Positions 51,725-52,622 of a stretch of 52,622 nt of DNA are shown piece by piece (position 1 is the first letter of the stretch; each line of letters opens with the position of its first letter). Both the position numbers and the translations under genes were made by a program. This stretch comes from Candidatus Aphodousia gallistercoris (GTDB lineage Bacteria; Pseudomonadota; Gammaproteobacteria; Burkholderiales; Burkholderiaceae_F). The stretch covers positions 1 to 52,622 of the forward strand of contig DVNT01000060.1 of the NCBI GenBank assembly GCA_018714185.1, written 5' to 3'. Under the pieces are notes generated by a model that saw nothing but the letters and a program-made list of their open reading frames with translations, ran no database searches and was not told the DNA's origin.

Positions 51725-52622
51725 TGAGCGCCTTTTTAATAAATATAATATAATTCTAATTATATCAAAAAATTAATATTTGACCGCCAATGTTGAAAGC
51801 TCTTGTTGTACGACTGTATCCCACGCCCGAGCAGGCGCGCTTTTTGCGCGGCCAGTTCGGTGCCGTTCGCTTCGTCTGGAACAAGGGGCTGTCCATCAAG
51901 CGTCATTATTATCGCGTGAAAGGAAAGTATCTCGATCCTGTCCACGATCTGAAGAAGCTCATAGCCGTTGCCAAGCGCCACCGCAAATACGCATGGCTTA
52001 AGGCCTATGACGTCATGGCACTTCAGGAAAGCCTGCGGCATCTCGGGACCGCCTTCTCTCGGTTTTCCAAGAAGGAAGCGGGGTATCCGCGTTTCAAACG
52101 CCGCCGCGGCGAGCAGTCGAGCTACCACTGCACGGGCGTTTCCGTCGGAAGCGATTTTGTCAAAATCCCGAAGATGCAAAGAATCAAAGCCGTCATTCAC
52201 CGTCCCGTAGAAGGCAAGGTGAAAAGCATCACGCTCAAGCTGGATTCGTGCGGCGACTTTTTTGCGTCTATTCTTTATGACGACGGGAAGCCTTGTGCAG
52301 AGAAGCCGAAGACAGTGCGGGCCTGCGATGTAACGGGATTCGATCTGGGTCTTAGCGCCTTTGTCACGGACTCCAACGGGAACACAATGGATTCGCCGAA
52401 AGCGTATCGGCGGGCACAAAAGCGGCTCGTGAAGTCGCAGCGGGCGCTCTCACGCAAGCAGAAAGGAAGTGCGAATCGGGAAAAGGCGAGGCGCCGTCTG
52501 GCAAAGCGCCATCGGCGCGTTGCCCGGATCCGTGCCGACTTTCTGCACAAGGCGTCTCGAAAACTGGTGAACGAAAACCAAGTGCTTGTCTTCGAGACTT
52601 TGAAAATCAAGAATATGCTCGG
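51285..52622. mobile_element. IS605-type element with divergent tnpA and tnpB (right part cut by window end)
   Basis: tnpA points left and tnpB right. The left boundary is placed near 51285, where the interrupted host gene ends. An imperfect hairpin there (51288-51310; minus strand CCCCGTCCT-CAG-AGGGCGAGGG with one mismatch) fits the subterminal hairpins recognised by TnpA. The right end, with the guide-RNA-encoding segment expected at the tnpB 3' end, is outside the window. Confidence 0.8.
51790..52622 (+). CDS. tnpB: TnpB, RNA-guided nuclease of IS605 (partial, runs off the window)
   Basis: An open frame from the ATG at 51790 to the window end gives 277 codons, without a stop. MLKALVVRLYPTPEQARFLRG is the typical TnpB start, and YPRFKRRRG the RNA-binding region. 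The RuvC nuclease begins with GFDLGLSAFVTDSNG (Asp185) and continues with VFETLKIKNM (Glu269). These match the spacing of the first two catalytic residues in ISDra2 TnpB (D191, E278; family knowledge). The zinc ribbon and third catalytic Asp would lie beyond the end. All visible key residues are intact. Confidence 0.9.
   Translation, partial: MLKALVVRLYPTPEQARFLRGQFGAVRFVWNKGLSIKRHYYRVKGKYLDPVHDLKKLIAVAKRHRKYAWLKAYDVMALQESLRHLGTAFSRFSKKEAGYPRFKRRRGEQSSYHCTGVSVGSDFVKIPKMQRIKAVIHRPVEGKVKSITLKLDSCGDFFASILYDDGKPCAEKPKTVRACDVTGFDLGLSAFVTDSNGNTMDSPKAYRRAQKRLVKSQRALSRKQKGSANREKARRRLAKRHRRVARIRADFLHKASRKLVNENQVLVFETLKIKNML

Noticed and set aside
51760..52419. Long minus-strand frame opposite tnpB
   Set aside because: It is the antisense of the clearly recognisable TnpB reading frame and shows no homology-like motifs.

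Overview
The window looks like a chromosomal piece of a host-associated betaproteobacterium of the order Burkholderiales, most likely family Sutterellaceae. This is inferred from gene content and order, not from a search. The block fimV-truA-accD-folC-SPOR protein-cvpA-purF, the pair psd-pssA, the run methyltransferase-rnhA-dnaQ, and rpsT divergent from murJ are all Burkholderiales-like. The glycyl-radical enzyme PflB with its activase PflA points to anaerobic or fermentative growth.

Layout. 1-2.1 kb: an IS1634-type insertion sequence downstream of a minus-strand tRNA-Val(GAC) that has its own promoter and terminator. 2.3-5.3 kb: a minus-strand tripartite tricarboxylate transporter operon (tctC-tctB-tctA). 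5.3-7.4 kb: methyltransferase, RNase H1 and the DNA polymerase III proofreading exonuclease. 7.5-11.9 kb: an RND efflux pair (adaptor and pump) without an outer-membrane channel gene. 12-15.2 kb: an accessory stretch with aspartate dehydrogenase, a helically phased 10-bp repeat array, a lone AAA15-type ATPase, a short stretch resembling group II intron RNA, and a nucleotidyltransferase. 15.2-18.6 kb: pflB-pflA on the minus strand, preceded by a short leader reading frame. 18.6-22.9 kb: dTDP-L-rhamnose genes rfbCBDA and a glycosyltransferase. 22.9-29.3 kb: xthA, prlC and dnaE. 29.3-36.3 kb: AT-rich LPS or surface-glycan genes (two GT4, a GT9 heptosyltransferase-like gene, an O-antigen ligase, two GT2) with one SIMPL-domain gene between them. 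36.5-39.3 kb: phospholipid synthesis (psd, pssA), a FAH-family enzyme, a rhodanese and rpsT. 39.6-50.4 kb: murJ, another GT2, a small acidic hypothetical gene, then fimV to purF. 50.4 kb to the end: a pseudogene of the AAA-ATPase-like/PD-(D/E)XK family cut by an IS200/IS605 element, whose divergent tnpA and tnpB are both visible; tnpB runs off the window.

Two themes connect the genes. Envelope building: rhamnose donor synthesis, several glycosyltransferases, ligase, MurJ, phosphatidylethanolamine synthesis, FimV and a SPOR protein. Anaerobic central metabolism: PFL. The usual Burkholderiales trp genes between truA and accD are absent.

The most interesting non-coding signals are a long rpsT (S20) leader with mutually exclusive terminator and antiterminator pairings, a 20-codon leader reading frame with a perfect Shine-Dalgarno between the pflB promoter and pflB, and an eight-unit 10-bp array upstream of the AAA ATPase. 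All were found by reading the sequence only; none is experimentally supported here.
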